57,596 nucleotides of DNA from Oligoflexales bacterium (GTDB lineage Bacteria > Bdellovibrionota_B > Oligoflexia > Oligoflexales > RGVZ01), in contig CANJZQ010000010.1 of assembly GCA_947479535.1 (NCBI GenBank), positions 1 through 57,596 on the forward strand. Direction: 5' to 3'. A program made the position numbers and the translations under genes. Under the pieces are notes generated by a model, which saw only the letters and a list, made by a program, of their open reading frames with translations, was not told the DNA's origin and ran no database searches. Positions 26,137-34,788 of the stretch are shown piece after piece (the first letter of the stretch is position 1; the number at the start of each line of letters is the position of its first letter).

Positions 26137-28020
26137 CTACTTCCGCGTGAAATTGACCGCGCGAGATTTTTTTTCAACACCCTGCTGCATTGCCTCGCTA
26201 TTGCTGACTTCAGCCGCCAGAGCAATAGCCCGTTCGTCCTGCGGATTAACACGGAGAATCCTCTGGAGCGCATCCATTGCCTGAATCGACTTGCCACTCT
26301 TGAAGTAAGCACCAGCCAGCGCAAAGAGCATGTTCAGATCCAAAGGATGAAGTTCCAAGTACCGATTGAGTGCGTTCTCGACCTGAACAAATTCGTTTCT
26401 TTCATATGAAACTTTGATCAAGGAGAAGATCGCTGCGGTATTGTCAGGATTGAGTTCAAGAGCCTTCGCCATCCAGTTGGAAGCTTCCTTCAACTCACCC
26501 ATACCATGGAACGCAAGACCCAGGCCGAAATTTGGCATCTCATCGTCCGGCGATAAGCTCACTGCCTTCTGGAAATTAATGACGGCCAGATCGTAACTGT
26601 TTTTCAGCAGGGCCACGGTACCAAGACCAATGAATCCTTTGGCACAGAACGGATCAAGCATCGTCGCCTTGATATAGGCTGCCTTGCCCGACTCACCATC
26701 GCCGAGCTTGGTAAATGAATCCCCGATCAACCGGTGCAGGGTTGCCTCATGATGGGTCGGAATGTCCTGCTTGCGCAAGATTTCCTCGATCAATCCGATT
26801 GCAACGAGATACTGCTTCGAATGAACTTTCGTTTCAATCTCTTCGACCTGCGAGTCGATTGAGCCCTTCCGGACTACCTGCGAGATATTAGTGATGTCTT
26901 TGAATACCCTGGTCATCTCATCGGTCACTTTGTCGATGCCATGGATCTTGTTCGCAACATCCTGATTCTTTTTCACGATGTCGTTGGTGATGGCACGGGC
27001 AGAAGACGCCTTTTGGATTGCCTCAGCAAGACTGAATGGCGAACCTGAGCAAAAATCGATGCGATGCTTGCCAAGATACTCTTCAACCATCGGAGAACGG
27101 CTCGCAATCACAGGAATACCCAGAGTCATGGCTGTCATTAGCCGGTACGGATCACCCTCGAGGCGATCCCTGTTTGAAATCGCAGAGATAAAGAGCGCAT
27201 CAGCAGCTTGAAGCACGGTATTGATTGTGTCACGTTCCGGAGCAACGTAAACAGCCCGTTGATCGATACCCAATTGAACCATGCGATGGCGCAATTCCGT
27301 GGCAAAACTGCCGATACCACAGAAAACCAGGCGCAGGCGCCGGGACAGACTTGGATCTACATCAATGGCGATTCGCACAGCGTGCGCCAAGTCATATAGA
27401 CCTTCCTCCCACTCGACCTGCCCAAGATGGGCAATTATGTATTCACTTTCGGCCAATCCGAGGCGGCTGAGGGCTTCAGCGCGAGCTTTCGGTGAACGCT
27501 CAATGTGAGCCTCAACCCAGGGGCGCATCGAGAAGATTCGCGCGTCTTCGATGCCTTCCAGCAACAACGCCTGTCGCGCAGCAGCGGTCTGCACGATGAA
27601 AGCGTCGGCGACGCTCACCACTTCATGGCGGATGGCGCGAATCTGGTGGACATCGGCACCTGGAAACGGAACAAGGTTGTCCACCCAGGCAACAAGGTGG
27701 AAGCGCTTGCGCAATTTCGCTTTCACGGCCTGGAAGGCATAAAGACCCAGGCGTTCCTTGATCACGACAACATCAAAGTTAACGAGAACATTTTCAAGTC
27801 CAGGAAGGTATCCTGGATTCTCGTCATAGTCCTTGAGGGCGATGCACTCAAGGTCCTGAAACCAACTTGTCTGGGTCAGGTAGCCGCAGATGGATTCCGA
27901 CGCGACCACTTTTATGTCGAATTGTTCCCGAAGGAGCCTGAATTGGTCAATTTCTTCAACGGTAGGCAGGTTTCCGTAAACCAACGCTAACTTCGGCCGA
28001 CTGCTGTTCTGGGAATTCAT
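26137..28020 (-). CDS. GT4-type glycosyltransferase fused to TPR repeats
   Basis: A 627-residue protein. Residues 1-360 form a two-lobed GT-B glycosyltransferase: EYIIAHLGQVEWEEG starts the second lobe, and DALFISAISNRDRLEGDPYRLMTAM followed by GIPVIAS is the donor-binding segment of GT4 enzymes. Residues about 365-410 look coiled-coil. Residues about 425-610 hold at least five TPR units (for example AYIKATMLDPFCAKGFIGLG, NWMAKALELNPDNTAAIFSL). GT plus TPR is seen in protein glycosyltransferases, and the FliT-like gene upstream makes flagellin or another appendage protein a candidate acceptor; this is inference. AGGAG lies 9 bp before the ATG. Confidence 0.82.
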   Translation of the reverse strand: MNSQNSSRPKLALVYGNLPTVEEIDQFRLLREQFDIKVVASESICGYLTQTSWFQDLECIALKDYDENPGYLPGLENVLVNFDVVVIKERLGLYAFQAVKAKLRKRFHLVAWVDNLVPFPGADVHQIRAIRHEVVSVADAFIVQTAAARQALLLEGIEDARIFSMRPWVEAHIERSPKARAEALSRLGLAESEYIIAHLGQVEWEEGLYDLAHAVRIAIDVDPSLSRRLRLVFCGIGSFATELRHRMVQLGIDQRAVYVAPERDTINTVLQAADALFISAISNRDRLEGDPYRLMTAMTLGIPVIASRSPMVEEYLGKHRIDFCSGSPFSLAEAIQKASSARAITNDIVKKNQDVANKIHGIDKVTDEMTRVFKDITNISQVVRKGSIDSQVEEIETKVHSKQYLVAIGLIEEILRKQDIPTHHEATLHRLIGDSFTKLGDGESGKAAYIKATMLDPFCAKGFIGLGTVALLKNSYDLAVINFQKAVSLSPDDEMPNFGLGLAFHGMGELKEASNWMAKALELNPDNTAAIFSLIKVSYERNEFVQVENALNRYLELHPLDLNMLFALAGAYFKSGKSIQAMDALQRILRVNPQDERAIALAAEVSNSEAMQQGVEKKSRAVNFTRK

Positions 28021-28077
28021 GCCTGGGTCTCCTTCAAATGGCAGAAACCATTCTTTTCTGGACTCAAACGATCTAGT

Positions 28078-28479
28078 TCAAATGCCTTGCTCAACGACAG
28101 GACGGTCTGGTTGCCCCGACCTGTATTTAGCTATCTTCTTTCGACTCGCCACATCGGTCATGGAGGTACAAAGGCTCGCATGCTCCCGAATCAAGGCATC
28201 GTTCACAGCACAGTCAATCGCGATGGCAGCCATTCCAAGGCGCTCGATCTGCGCCAGACCTTCTGCTGAATAACCGTGCCGCAACATGCGGGCATCGATA
28301 ACCCGAAAGTTGTGAAGGACCGCCTTGCGTCGATCCAAGGCCGCGGCCGCATCATCAAACTGCCCTTTGCCAAGCATCTCAATCGCCTTGTCGCCAAGGC
28401 TGACGTATACCGACAGCGCATGCACTGCTGCCTCGGCAAGCGGATTGGATGACTGACCCGTGTGTTCTTCCGGATTCAT
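28078..28479 (-). CDS. Small helical protein, FliT-like chaperone candidate
   Basis: A 133-residue, almost all-helical protein. The segment LGDKAIEMLGKGQFDDAAAALDRRKAVLHNF at about 28-58 is similar in pattern to FliT-type flagellar chaperones (short helical proteins with a conserved Arg after a Leu/Asp helix). The similarity is weak and recalled by eye, so the name is tentative. It is the first gene of a run with the glycosyltransferase, an unknown protein and slt. No ribosome-binding site precedes the ATG, and the candidate promoter puts the transcript start almost at the ATG. Confidence 0.55.
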   Translation of the reverse strand: MNPEEHTGQSSNPLAEAAVHALSVYVSLGDKAIEMLGKGQFDDAAAALDRRKAVLHNFRVIDARMLRHGYSAEGLAQIERLGMAAIAIDCAVNDALIREHASLCTSMTDVASRKKIAKYRSGQPDRPVVEQGI

Positions 28480-28487
28480 ATACTATG

Positions 28488-28517
28488 ATTTTACGCACCT
28501 GCGGCAGGTCGTGTCAA
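28488..28517 (-). promoter_or_regulatory. Near-consensus sigma-70 promoter of the FliT-like operon
   Basis: On the minus strand TTGACA (28517-28512), a perfect -35 box, is separated by 18 bp from TAAAAT (28493-28488). The predicted start, near 28481, is only a base or two before the ATG at 28479, which has no ribosome-binding site. Transcription would run away from gspN, which ends 39 bp further on the far side. Confidence 0.7.
28497..28509. promoter_or_regulatory. Palindrome in the promoter spacer, operator candidate
   Basis: ACCTGCGGCAGGT is a perfect 6-bp inverted repeat around one central base. It fills the spacer between the -35 and -10 boxes of the FliT-like promoter, where a bound repressor would block RNA polymerase or a MerR-type activator could twist the spacer. 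It has no T-run and so is not a terminator for the plus strand. Confidence 0.5.
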
Positions 28518-28555
28518 AATTCTGGGAAAGGACCCTCCCAGTTTATCCGCGACTT

Positions 28556-29509
28556 TCAAATAGGCTGTGTGGTTGGTTGGGACAATGGCCCTTTAACTTG
28601 CAGGCGCAGCTCACCATTTTTGGCGGCTCCACCAGAGAAGGCATCCAAAAGAAATCCAAATTTTTCCGCCAGGGACTTTTGCAGTTTTACCAAAATTTCA
28701 AGCTGAAGCTGACTGGTTGGGAGCGACGACTTGATTGCCACGGACCCACCGCCAGACAGCGTCAGTTCATCGGATTCAAAACCTGAGCCCTTCTCGATGA
28801 CCAACACCCCATTGTTGAGTGCTGCTTGAACTCCCGCCTTGGAAAACCTCTGGTCTGGGAGGCCAAGAGAAGGATCGCTCAGCTTCAATACAGCATCCTT
28901 GAACTTTATCTTGATGTTTCCAGCAGATTGCTGAGGAGCCGAGGCATCGATGGAAAGGTCTATGGTCCCATCAAGCTTTCCAGAGAATCCAATCGCCTGA
29001 AGCACCGGACCAAGCAAAGGGTTCACGTCATTTCCCGATGCCATTGCTGACAACGCAAAAGCAGCGAGCTCGTCAACGCGAAAATTCTGTGCATCCACTT
29101 CAATGCGGCTTGGAACCGGGTTTCCACCACCGAAAGCCGCACTCAGCGGAATCACAACGAAAAGATCCATGGCAGATTGGTCAGGATTCTCCACATAGAC
29201 CTTGATCGCCAATTTCCCTGCAAAGGCATAAAGGGGATTGATGCGCGCAGAGAGCTGATTGAGCTTTATGGTTTTTGCTTTTTGTCCCTGGCTCGAAACC
29301 GATAAACCGCTGGCCTTCATCCCAATTGGCAGTTTAGCGCCAAAATCAGACATCGTGATCGAAAGCCCGGTGACACGGGAAAGTCCATTCGAAATTGATT
29401 CTTTTAGAATCTCATAAGGAAATGTGACCAACAGAAAGAAAACGAAGCTCACAGCAAACATTGCGCCGACACCGGCCTTGCCATTTAGTCTACCAAGCCA
29501 GTCAGTCAT
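28556..29509 (-). CDS. gspN: Type II secretion protein GspN
   Basis: A 317-residue inner-membrane protein of the type II secretion system, with one N-terminal membrane segment (GVGAMFAVSFVFFLLVTFP) and a large periplasmic beta-rich domain (for example LSITMSDFGAKLPIGMKASGLSV in pattern). The later half ends with NGELRLQVKGPLSQP, a common GspN ending. It follows gspM with one base between stop and start. GspN is not present in every system; its role is thought to be structural. It is the last secretion gene of the operon. Confidence 0.85.
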   Translation of the reverse strand: MTDWLGRLNGKAGVGAMFAVSFVFFLLVTFPYEILKESISNGLSRVTGLSITMSDFGAKLPIGMKASGLSVSSQGQKAKTIKLNQLSARINPLYAFAGKLAIKVYVENPDQSAMDLFVVIPLSAAFGGGNPVPSRIEVDAQNFRVDELAAFALSAMASGNDVNPLLGPVLQAIGFSGKLDGTIDLSIDASAPQQSAGNIKIKFKDAVLKLSDPSLGLPDQRFSKAGVQAALNNGVLVIEKGSGFESDELTLSGGGSVAIKSSLPTSQLQLEILVKLQKSLAEKFGFLLDAFSGGAAKNGELRLQVKGPLSQPTTQPI

Positions 29510-29510
29510 C

Positions 29511-30170
29511 TCAACCGCCGACCATATAACCGCGAGCGGTCAGTTTTGTGTCGAAGTAAAGGCGGGTTCCGAACCGCCCACGAATCTCTACGTCCTGAAC
29601 CCGGATGTAATTATTTGCCTTCTCTATCTCGATCAAAAAGTTGAGAACCTTCGGTATCGAAGTATTGTTGATCCGGAGATCTTTTACTTTCACTTCCTGC
29701 ATCTTTAACCCAAGTGGATTATCAGCATCGAGGGGATTTTTCTGCACATTGAGGCCCTCAATCTGGACCAGAGTGTCGCGGGCAATTTTTTCAAAAAAAG
29801 GCTTCACCTGTAGATCACCGGTTTTCCGTTGAACTTGTTCAATAACCCTCTGAAACCGTGCGTCCTCAACGGAATAGTCTGCCTTTAACTCCTGCAATTC
29901 ATGCAAGGCAGCAAACGTATCGTTTAATTCAGATTTCAACCGGCTGACTTGGGAAAAATAAATCACAAAGGCAACGATGATGACAAAACCAATGCCCCCG
30001 GCAACTCCGGCAAGAACGCCAACTCGCTCCTTCGGTTCCAGCTTGTAAAAGCTGTCCATCAGGAAATCCAAACGTTCGTTGTTGGCGCCGAATGCACGGA
30101 TCCGCATCTGCTCCATCAGTTGGTTCAGACGCTCTCTCAGTTGCTCAATGAGCTGACGCAGTTCATTCAT
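29511..30170 (-). CDS. gspM: Type II secretion protein GspM
   Basis: A 219-residue inner-membrane platform protein. An N-terminal cytoplasmic helix (residues 1-50, rich in Arg, Gln and Glu) precedes one membrane helix (GVLAGVAGGIGFVIIVAFVIYF at about 53-74), then a coiled-coil and a ferredoxin-like PilO/GspM domain to the end. It pairs with GspL. The long cytoplasmic start before the helix is more PilO-like than the E. coli form. It overlaps gspL by ATGA. Confidence 0.85.
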   Translation of the reverse strand: MNELRQLIEQLRERLNQLMEQMRIRAFGANNERLDFLMDSFYKLEPKERVGVLAGVAGGIGFVIIVAFVIYFSQVSRLKSELNDTFAALHELQELKADYSVEDARFQRVIEQVQRKTGDLQVKPFFEKIARDTLVQIEGLNVQKNPLDADNPLGLKMQEVKVKDLRINNTSIPKVLNFLIEIEKANNYIRVQDVEIRGRFGTRLYFDTKLTARGYMVGG

Positions 30171-31909
30171 AATGGCTTTTCCTCGGGACTTTGCGGTTTC
30201 GGGGCACCCGAAGAACCTGGCGTTTTTTGATCCTTGCTTGCAGTCTGCGACAAGGAACCTTCGCCTGAATAATTCAACCCGATCATGAATTCGATTACCT
30301 TGCCGTCGGTTCCTGGCTTTGGCCCGCTTTGCTTTTCCTCAATTTCCCGGAACGATGCAACGGTCTTGAGGGATTCAATGACGGTCGCCACAGACGCATA
30401 TCCATCGGTCTCGCCCTTGAGCCTCAATTTCCCACCGCCGTCGGGGTTGAGCACAAAGTCAAAGGTTGTAATATCAACTTTCACACTTTTTGGAATCCTC
30501 TCACTCAACAACCTGAGCACCATAAGAGCAGGTGTGGTTGAGTTCTCCCTCACAAACGAATCGACGGCGTTGCGGCGGGCAAGGGTCTCTTTTTTCGCGA
30601 GATTTTTAAAATCTGAACGAACCTTGGAGAATAAAACATTCTCTGTCTTCAACTTGCGTTTGAGATCAGGAAACTGGGCCGCGATCTCCTTGACATAAAG
30701 TTGCTGCAACTGGCTGATCTGGCGGTTGTAGAAAATTGACTTGATGGCAAAGCTGCCAAGCAACAGCAACACCGCAAAAGCGACTGCCTTGCTGGCAAGG
30801 CCTGCAGCTTTGATCAATGACTCGTAGTTTTGTACGTAAGCGAACTCGCCCCGCCGCAAATTGATCGTGCTCAGCTTTTTGGAAGTCCCGACCGAGCGCA
30901 GGCCAATGGCAACAGCTTGAGGAATAATTGCCGCGTGACTTTGCAAGTTTGGATTCATTCGAAGGTTCGTTGCACCCAAGTCGAGTCGAGTGACATCCAT
31001 CTCAAGCCTGTTGGCCAGATATTTATCCAGATTGGCGATCCTGGATGTCCCGCCGGAAATCATCAAACGCGCCACCGGCGCCTTTTCGTAAGTCTTGAAT
31101 GCGTAAAGGGTTCGCCCTAGTTCTTTAACCAGCGAATTGATACCGAGGGTCATCCGCTCTGCTGCACGCCGCTCCATTCCAGTCAGCGCAGTCGCAGGGT
31201 CAGCCTCAAAATCCAGCCGTCCAGTTGCGTGCTTGAGCTCCTGGGCCTGCAGATATGGTATTTCAAGATCCCGCGCCAGGAATTCCGTAAGGAACTTGCC
31301 ACCCATGTTGATCGAGCGGAACATCCGCAAGACATCCCCCTGGATCAAGCACAAGCTGGTTTTTTCGTGTCCAATATCGACAAGCCCAACCACCTCGTTT
31401 GGATCCAGTTTCAAATGTGGACCAAGGTTGTAGAAGGAAAGGCTGTCCACATCGACCAACTTTGGATCAATGTGAATCTTCTGAAGATGCTCCAAAAATG
31501 TTTTCAGAAAGATCTTCTTGGTCAGAACAATCAGCGCCAGCGTTTTCGAATCTGCGGTGCCAAGGATCTGATGGTCGATGATCATCTCATCAAGATTGAA
31601 CGGGACAACATCCTCGACTTCTGAAAAGACGGCCGCCTGAATTTTGCGAGGATCCGAAAAATTGAACGACAGGATCCGGCTTGATATGTACTGCCCTGGC
31701 ATTGCAGTAATGATGCGATCGGCATCAAGTGCATTTTCGCGGAAAAGCTGTTCCATGCAGGATGGAATGACAACGTCAGGATCGACATCCTCGCGAATGG
31801 GAATGATCGTCTCGTAAAAGTTGGCAATCTCGTACGACTTGAAGGTGTTGATGATCTCAACGGCCTTGATGGAATAGCTGCCAATGTCGAGCCCGATTAT
31901 CTTTTGCAT
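30167..31909 (-). CDS. gspL: Type II secretion protein GspL (PilM-PilN fusion)
   Basis: A 580-residue protein that links the ATPase GspE to the inner membrane. Residues 1-345 are an actin-like PilM domain (GLDIGSYSIKAVE at the start, VDIGHEKTSLCLIQGD and MISGGTSRI). One membrane helix lies near 372-390 (AVAFAVLLLLGSFAIKSIF). The periplasmic part is a PilN/GspL ferredoxin-like domain, and a Ser/Pro-rich tail ends the protein. In type IV pilus systems these parts are separate PilM and PilN, so the fusion shows the common origin. The ATG at 31909 replaces a TTG one codon earlier. It lies 82 bp after gspK. Confidence 0.9.
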   Translation of the reverse strand: MQKIIGLDIGSYSIKAVEIINTFKSYEIANFYETIIPIREDVDPDVVIPSCMEQLFRENALDADRIITAMPGQYISSRILSFNFSDPRKIQAAVFSEVEDVVPFNLDEMIIDHQILGTADSKTLALIVLTKKIFLKTFLEHLQKIHIDPKLVDVDSLSFYNLGPHLKLDPNEVVGLVDIGHEKTSLCLIQGDVLRMFRSINMGGKFLTEFLARDLEIPYLQAQELKHATGRLDFEADPATALTGMERRAAERMTLGINSLVKELGRTLYAFKTYEKAPVARLMISGGTSRIANLDKYLANRLEMDVTRLDLGATNLRMNPNLQSHAAIIPQAVAIGLRSVGTSKKLSTINLRRGEFAYVQNYESLIKAAGLASKAVAFAVLLLLGSFAIKSIFYNRQISQLQQLYVKEIAAQFPDLKRKLKTENVLFSKVRSDFKNLAKKETLARRNAVDSFVRENSTTPALMVLRLLSERIPKSVKVDITTFDFVLNPDGGGKLRLKGETDGYASVATVIESLKTVASFREIEEKQSGPKPGTDGKVIEFMIGLNYSGEGSLSQTASKDQKTPGSSGAPKPQSPEEKPL

Positions 31910-31991
31910 CAAGAAATATCCCGAAAAGGCTATCCCGGCGAAATTGCAGTCAGATTCTATTGTCGCCCGCGAGGTTTTACCCTGTCAATGA

Positions 31992-33275
31992 TCAGAGGAA
32001 GCGCCAGTAGAGAATCCTGTAGGCAGCCCGGCTCGAAAGGCTTGCACCAGCGGCTGTCCCGTCGGGTACAGTTCTCTCCACCACGGCCTCCAGGGTCCGG
32101 GCTGTATCCCCTGACTTGGCTTTTACTGAGATTCGGTAAGTTTGTGACATTTTGCCAAACCATGACGATTTGTTGGTAGGATCCGCTTGGTTGGCGGATC
32201 CTGCATCATTCTTGTTGTATCCAAAAAGGTCTGCGATCACCTGATCCATCGGCTTGTCTTTACCCGCAATGTCTTTGAAATCTGTTTCGCGCAACCGGAG
32301 CATTTGTGCGAGCTTTCTGAACCGGTCTGGACCTGCATCTTGGAACAGGCACTGTAGAAGTTCCCGGGGCGCAGAATTCAAGTTAATCCGGGCCCGGTCC
32401 TCACGCTTCTTCCAGATGGGGTATGCCGTCAGATATGGCGCGAACACCGTATGGACCTCCTCATCCCATCCCTCAATCATCTTCAGTTCATCAACTGAAT
32501 CAAGCGGTCCGTTTTTGGATTTATACGGCTTTTTACGTTTTTGGTAGGGATCGGACTCATCCGAAAATCCAGATTCAGACTCGGTCCGCGAATCGGGGTC
32601 CACCCAATCCTGAATCCGGGCCGAAAGCTCCATTGGGGTGAGGCGCTTTTTTGCCAGAAATGCTTTTTCTGCGGGACAACTAAAAAGGGCTGTAAGCATT
32701 GCACGCACGGCCGCACACGGTTCCCTTGCCCCGCTTGAACAGTAGTTCACGTCGATCTTTTGCTGCTCGTCCGACACCTTAATCTCAAAGGACCCGTCTA
32801 TCGCCTTGAGCTGATCGAGAACAGATGAGTCCAAGACACTGCTTAGGCCAAAGCTTTGAGCCAACACCTGGATCATCTCCGAATCGGCTCCGCCTATTGG
32901 TGGCAATTGGTTCAACAAGTCCCACAAGCGAATATTGGTGTCGCCAAGACCGAGTTTCTGCAGGCCCGGTGTTGAGCCAATGGTGAGGTCCTTCGCAAGA
33001 TCCGCTGACAGCAAAAATGTCGCCAGATTGAAGCCGGACTTGGCAGCAAATTCTGCCCGGATGCGGTCCCGGTGGCTCACCGCAAGTTGCAGGTCAACTT
33101 GTGACGTCACGATTGAATCCGCAGCGAACAGCATCATCAACGCGATCAGCATGACCGCCATCAGAAGTGCCACGCCCCGTGATTTGCGCTCGATGCTTGT
33201 GTGTTGCGCAGCAACGGGAAAACCCCACTCCATCGCAGGAGGTGTGAACGGAAATTTAAAGGATCTCCATCTCAC
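31992..33275 (-). CDS. gspK: Type II secretion minor pseudopilin GspK
   Basis: A 427-residue minor pseudopilin that caps the pseudopilus tip. The prepilin cleavage site is KSRG followed by VALLMAVMLIALMML; as in other GspK proteins there is no Glu at position 5. The globular part has the GspK helical insertion and INLNSAPRELLQCLF. It ends in ILYWRFL. The start is set at GTG 33275, with AGGTGG 8 bp upstream, 2 bp after gspJ; GTG 33287 and ATG 33233 are alternatives. The leader is long (34 residues) with the start used, or 20 with the ATG. Confidence 0.88.
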   Translation of the reverse strand: MRWRSFKFPFTPPAMEWGFPVAAQHTSIERKSRGVALLMAVMLIALMMLFAADSIVTSQVDLQLAVSHRDRIRAEFAAKSGFNLATFLLSADLAKDLTIGSTPGLQKLGLGDTNIRLWDLLNQLPPIGGADSEMIQVLAQSFGLSSVLDSSVLDQLKAIDGSFEIKVSDEQQKIDVNYCSSGAREPCAAVRAMLTALFSCPAEKAFLAKKRLTPMELSARIQDWVDPDSRTESESGFSDESDPYQKRKKPYKSKNGPLDSVDELKMIEGWDEEVHTVFAPYLTAYPIWKKREDRARINLNSAPRELLQCLFQDAGPDRFRKLAQMLRLRETDFKDIAGKDKPMDQVIADLFGYNKNDAGSANQADPTNKSSWFGKMSQTYRISVKAKSGDTARTLEAVVERTVPDGTAAGASLSSRAAYRILYWRFL

Positions 33276-33277
33276 TT

Positions 33278-34066
33278 TCAGTACCACCTGATGCTGCTGA
33301 CAGGTTGTTTCAGTTCAGCCATTCCCGAAGACAAGGCAGGAACAACGATCGTTTTCACTTCAAAGGTCGCAGCACTCTGCGCGGAATCGCTGCCACTCCC
33401 AACACCACTTTGATTTGCCGGAATACCGAAAGGGGTTCCAGCGGTATCCACAAAGGCCGCGATTTCGATCCGAACCATTTTGGGCAACTTGTTGCGGGTG
33501 TCGCCGCGGGATGAGTCCCAACGGTCGCGCAACCAGTCATCCCCTCGCCACGCAATCACCTTGAATGATTTCACGTTTTGCAAAATCATGTTCGAGACTG
33601 GATCCTCGCGAAAGTTTGCGGTTGCGATGCTGGCCGTGCCGCGATGCAAGTCTTTCTCGCCAGGGCGTCCTTCAGCGTCTTTTAATTCGTAAACAACGTA
33701 TCCCTGGTCACCCTCCATCAGGTTGGCCACGACGGGCTGGTTGGCCATCGTGGTCAGGGACAACTTGTCACTGTCACCTGCCGGATCGACCCGAAAAATC
33801 GTTTTGAAATTTCGCTCAACCGGCATCCGGACTTGATCCGTGCTGCTGAGAACAAATGCATGTTCGATATCACGAGAAAGCATTTCCATTGCGTAGTTGA
33901 GCTGACGGACTGACCGCGACTGGATCGACAAGCCCTGGCGAACATCAATACTCGAGCGCATCATCACGACGACCGCCACTGTCAGCGACAAAAGGATGCT
34001 GATTGAGATCATGATCTCGATGATTGTAAAACCAGCTGGCCCACGATGAACCCGGGATTTATTCAT
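33278..34066 (-). CDS. gspJ: Type II secretion minor pseudopilin GspJ
   Basis: A 262-residue minor pseudopilin. The leader ends GPAG before FTIIEIMISISILLSL, with the conserved Glu at position 5 and N-methylated Phe expected at position 1. The globular domain continues with RQLNYAMEMLSRDIEHA and later VKSFKVIAWRG. It forms the tip complex with GspI and GspK. The ATG at 34066 has GGAGG 9 bp upstream and overlaps the gspI region; a TTG at 34072 overlaps the gspI stop. Confidence 0.88.
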   Translation of the reverse strand: MNKSRVHRGPAGFTIIEIMISISILLSLTVAVVVMMRSSIDVRQGLSIQSRSVRQLNYAMEMLSRDIEHAFVLSSTDQVRMPVERNFKTIFRVDPAGDSDKLSLTTMANQPVVANLMEGDQGYVVYELKDAEGRPGEKDLHRGTASIATANFREDPVSNMILQNVKSFKVIAWRGDDWLRDRWDSSRGDTRNKLPKMVRIEIAAFVDTAGTPFGIPANQSGVGSGSDSAQSAATFEVKTIVVPALSSGMAELKQPVSSIRWY

Positions 34067-34068
34067 GG

Positions 34069-34788
34069 TCAAGCACCTCCGCCTGGTGTCGGGGGCACTG
34101 GGGGTGCTATGGGTGGTGCAACCGGAGGAGCCCCGGGCTGATTTGATCCAGGCTTGGACCCGGGAACCGCAGATTCCTGTTTTTGTAATGTATCCCAGGC
34201 ACCCTTCAATCCGGCCAGAGACGTATCCATTTTTTCTTGATTGGTCAGAATCAGTCCAAGGCTGGTGCTATTTCTAGTCGCTCCCTCGGGCCAGGACACG
34301 GTCACTTTCGCCATCTTGAAGGAGTCCTCACCGATTGCCTGCTCCAAGGCAATTTTGACGATTTCACCCATACCGGCAGCAGCCGAGGGTTCTCCATCTG
34401 CACCCTTCCGGGCAGAGAGAATTCCGGCCAGAATGCTCGAAAGGTTCAACTTCCAATCCTGAATTTCGAGGTCATACGAATAGTCTGGAGCATCTTCAAA
34501 CTTCTGATCCTTGATCGAAGTCGTCAGTTCCTTGAACGGCCTGAAAGATGATTGATACTCGACTTCGGCCATGATTCTTTTTGCAAGCCAAGAGGCTTCA
34601 GTCACCCTTCGGCCGTATTCCGCAAACGAGATCGCATTGCCCTGGACGCCACCCATCTCGACAATGAGAAATGCCATCAGACTCAACGCGATGACGGTCT
34701 CTACCAACGTAAAGCTCCGCTCACCAGCGCGTTGCCTGCGAAAGGACCCGGAGGGGGTCTGATTGGCCTTCTGGTCTACATCAATCAA
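34069..34788 (-). CDS. gspI: Type II secretion minor pseudopilin GspI
   Basis: A 239-residue minor pseudopilin, about twice the length of E. coli-type GspI. The prepilin motif is GERS followed by FTLVETVIALSLM. The residue before the cleavage site is Ser where Gly is almost always found. After the globular domain the protein ends with a low-complexity tail of Pro, Gly and Ala (PPVAPPIAPPVPPTPGGGA). The start is a TTG at 34788 because no ATG or GTG lies upstream of the hydrophobic segment in this frame; it overlaps the end of gspH by 8 bp. Confidence 0.85.
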   Translation of the reverse strand: MIDVDQKANQTPSGSFRRQRAGERSFTLVETVIALSLMAFLIVEMGGVQGNAISFAEYGRRVTEASWLAKRIMAEVEYQSSFRPFKELTTSIKDQKFEDAPDYSYDLEIQDWKLNLSSILAGILSARKGADGEPSAAAGMGEIVKIALEQAIGEDSFKMAKVTVSWPEGATRNSTSLGLILTNQEKMDTSLAGLKGAWDTLQKQESAVPGSKPGSNQPGAPPVAPPIAPPVPPTPGGGA

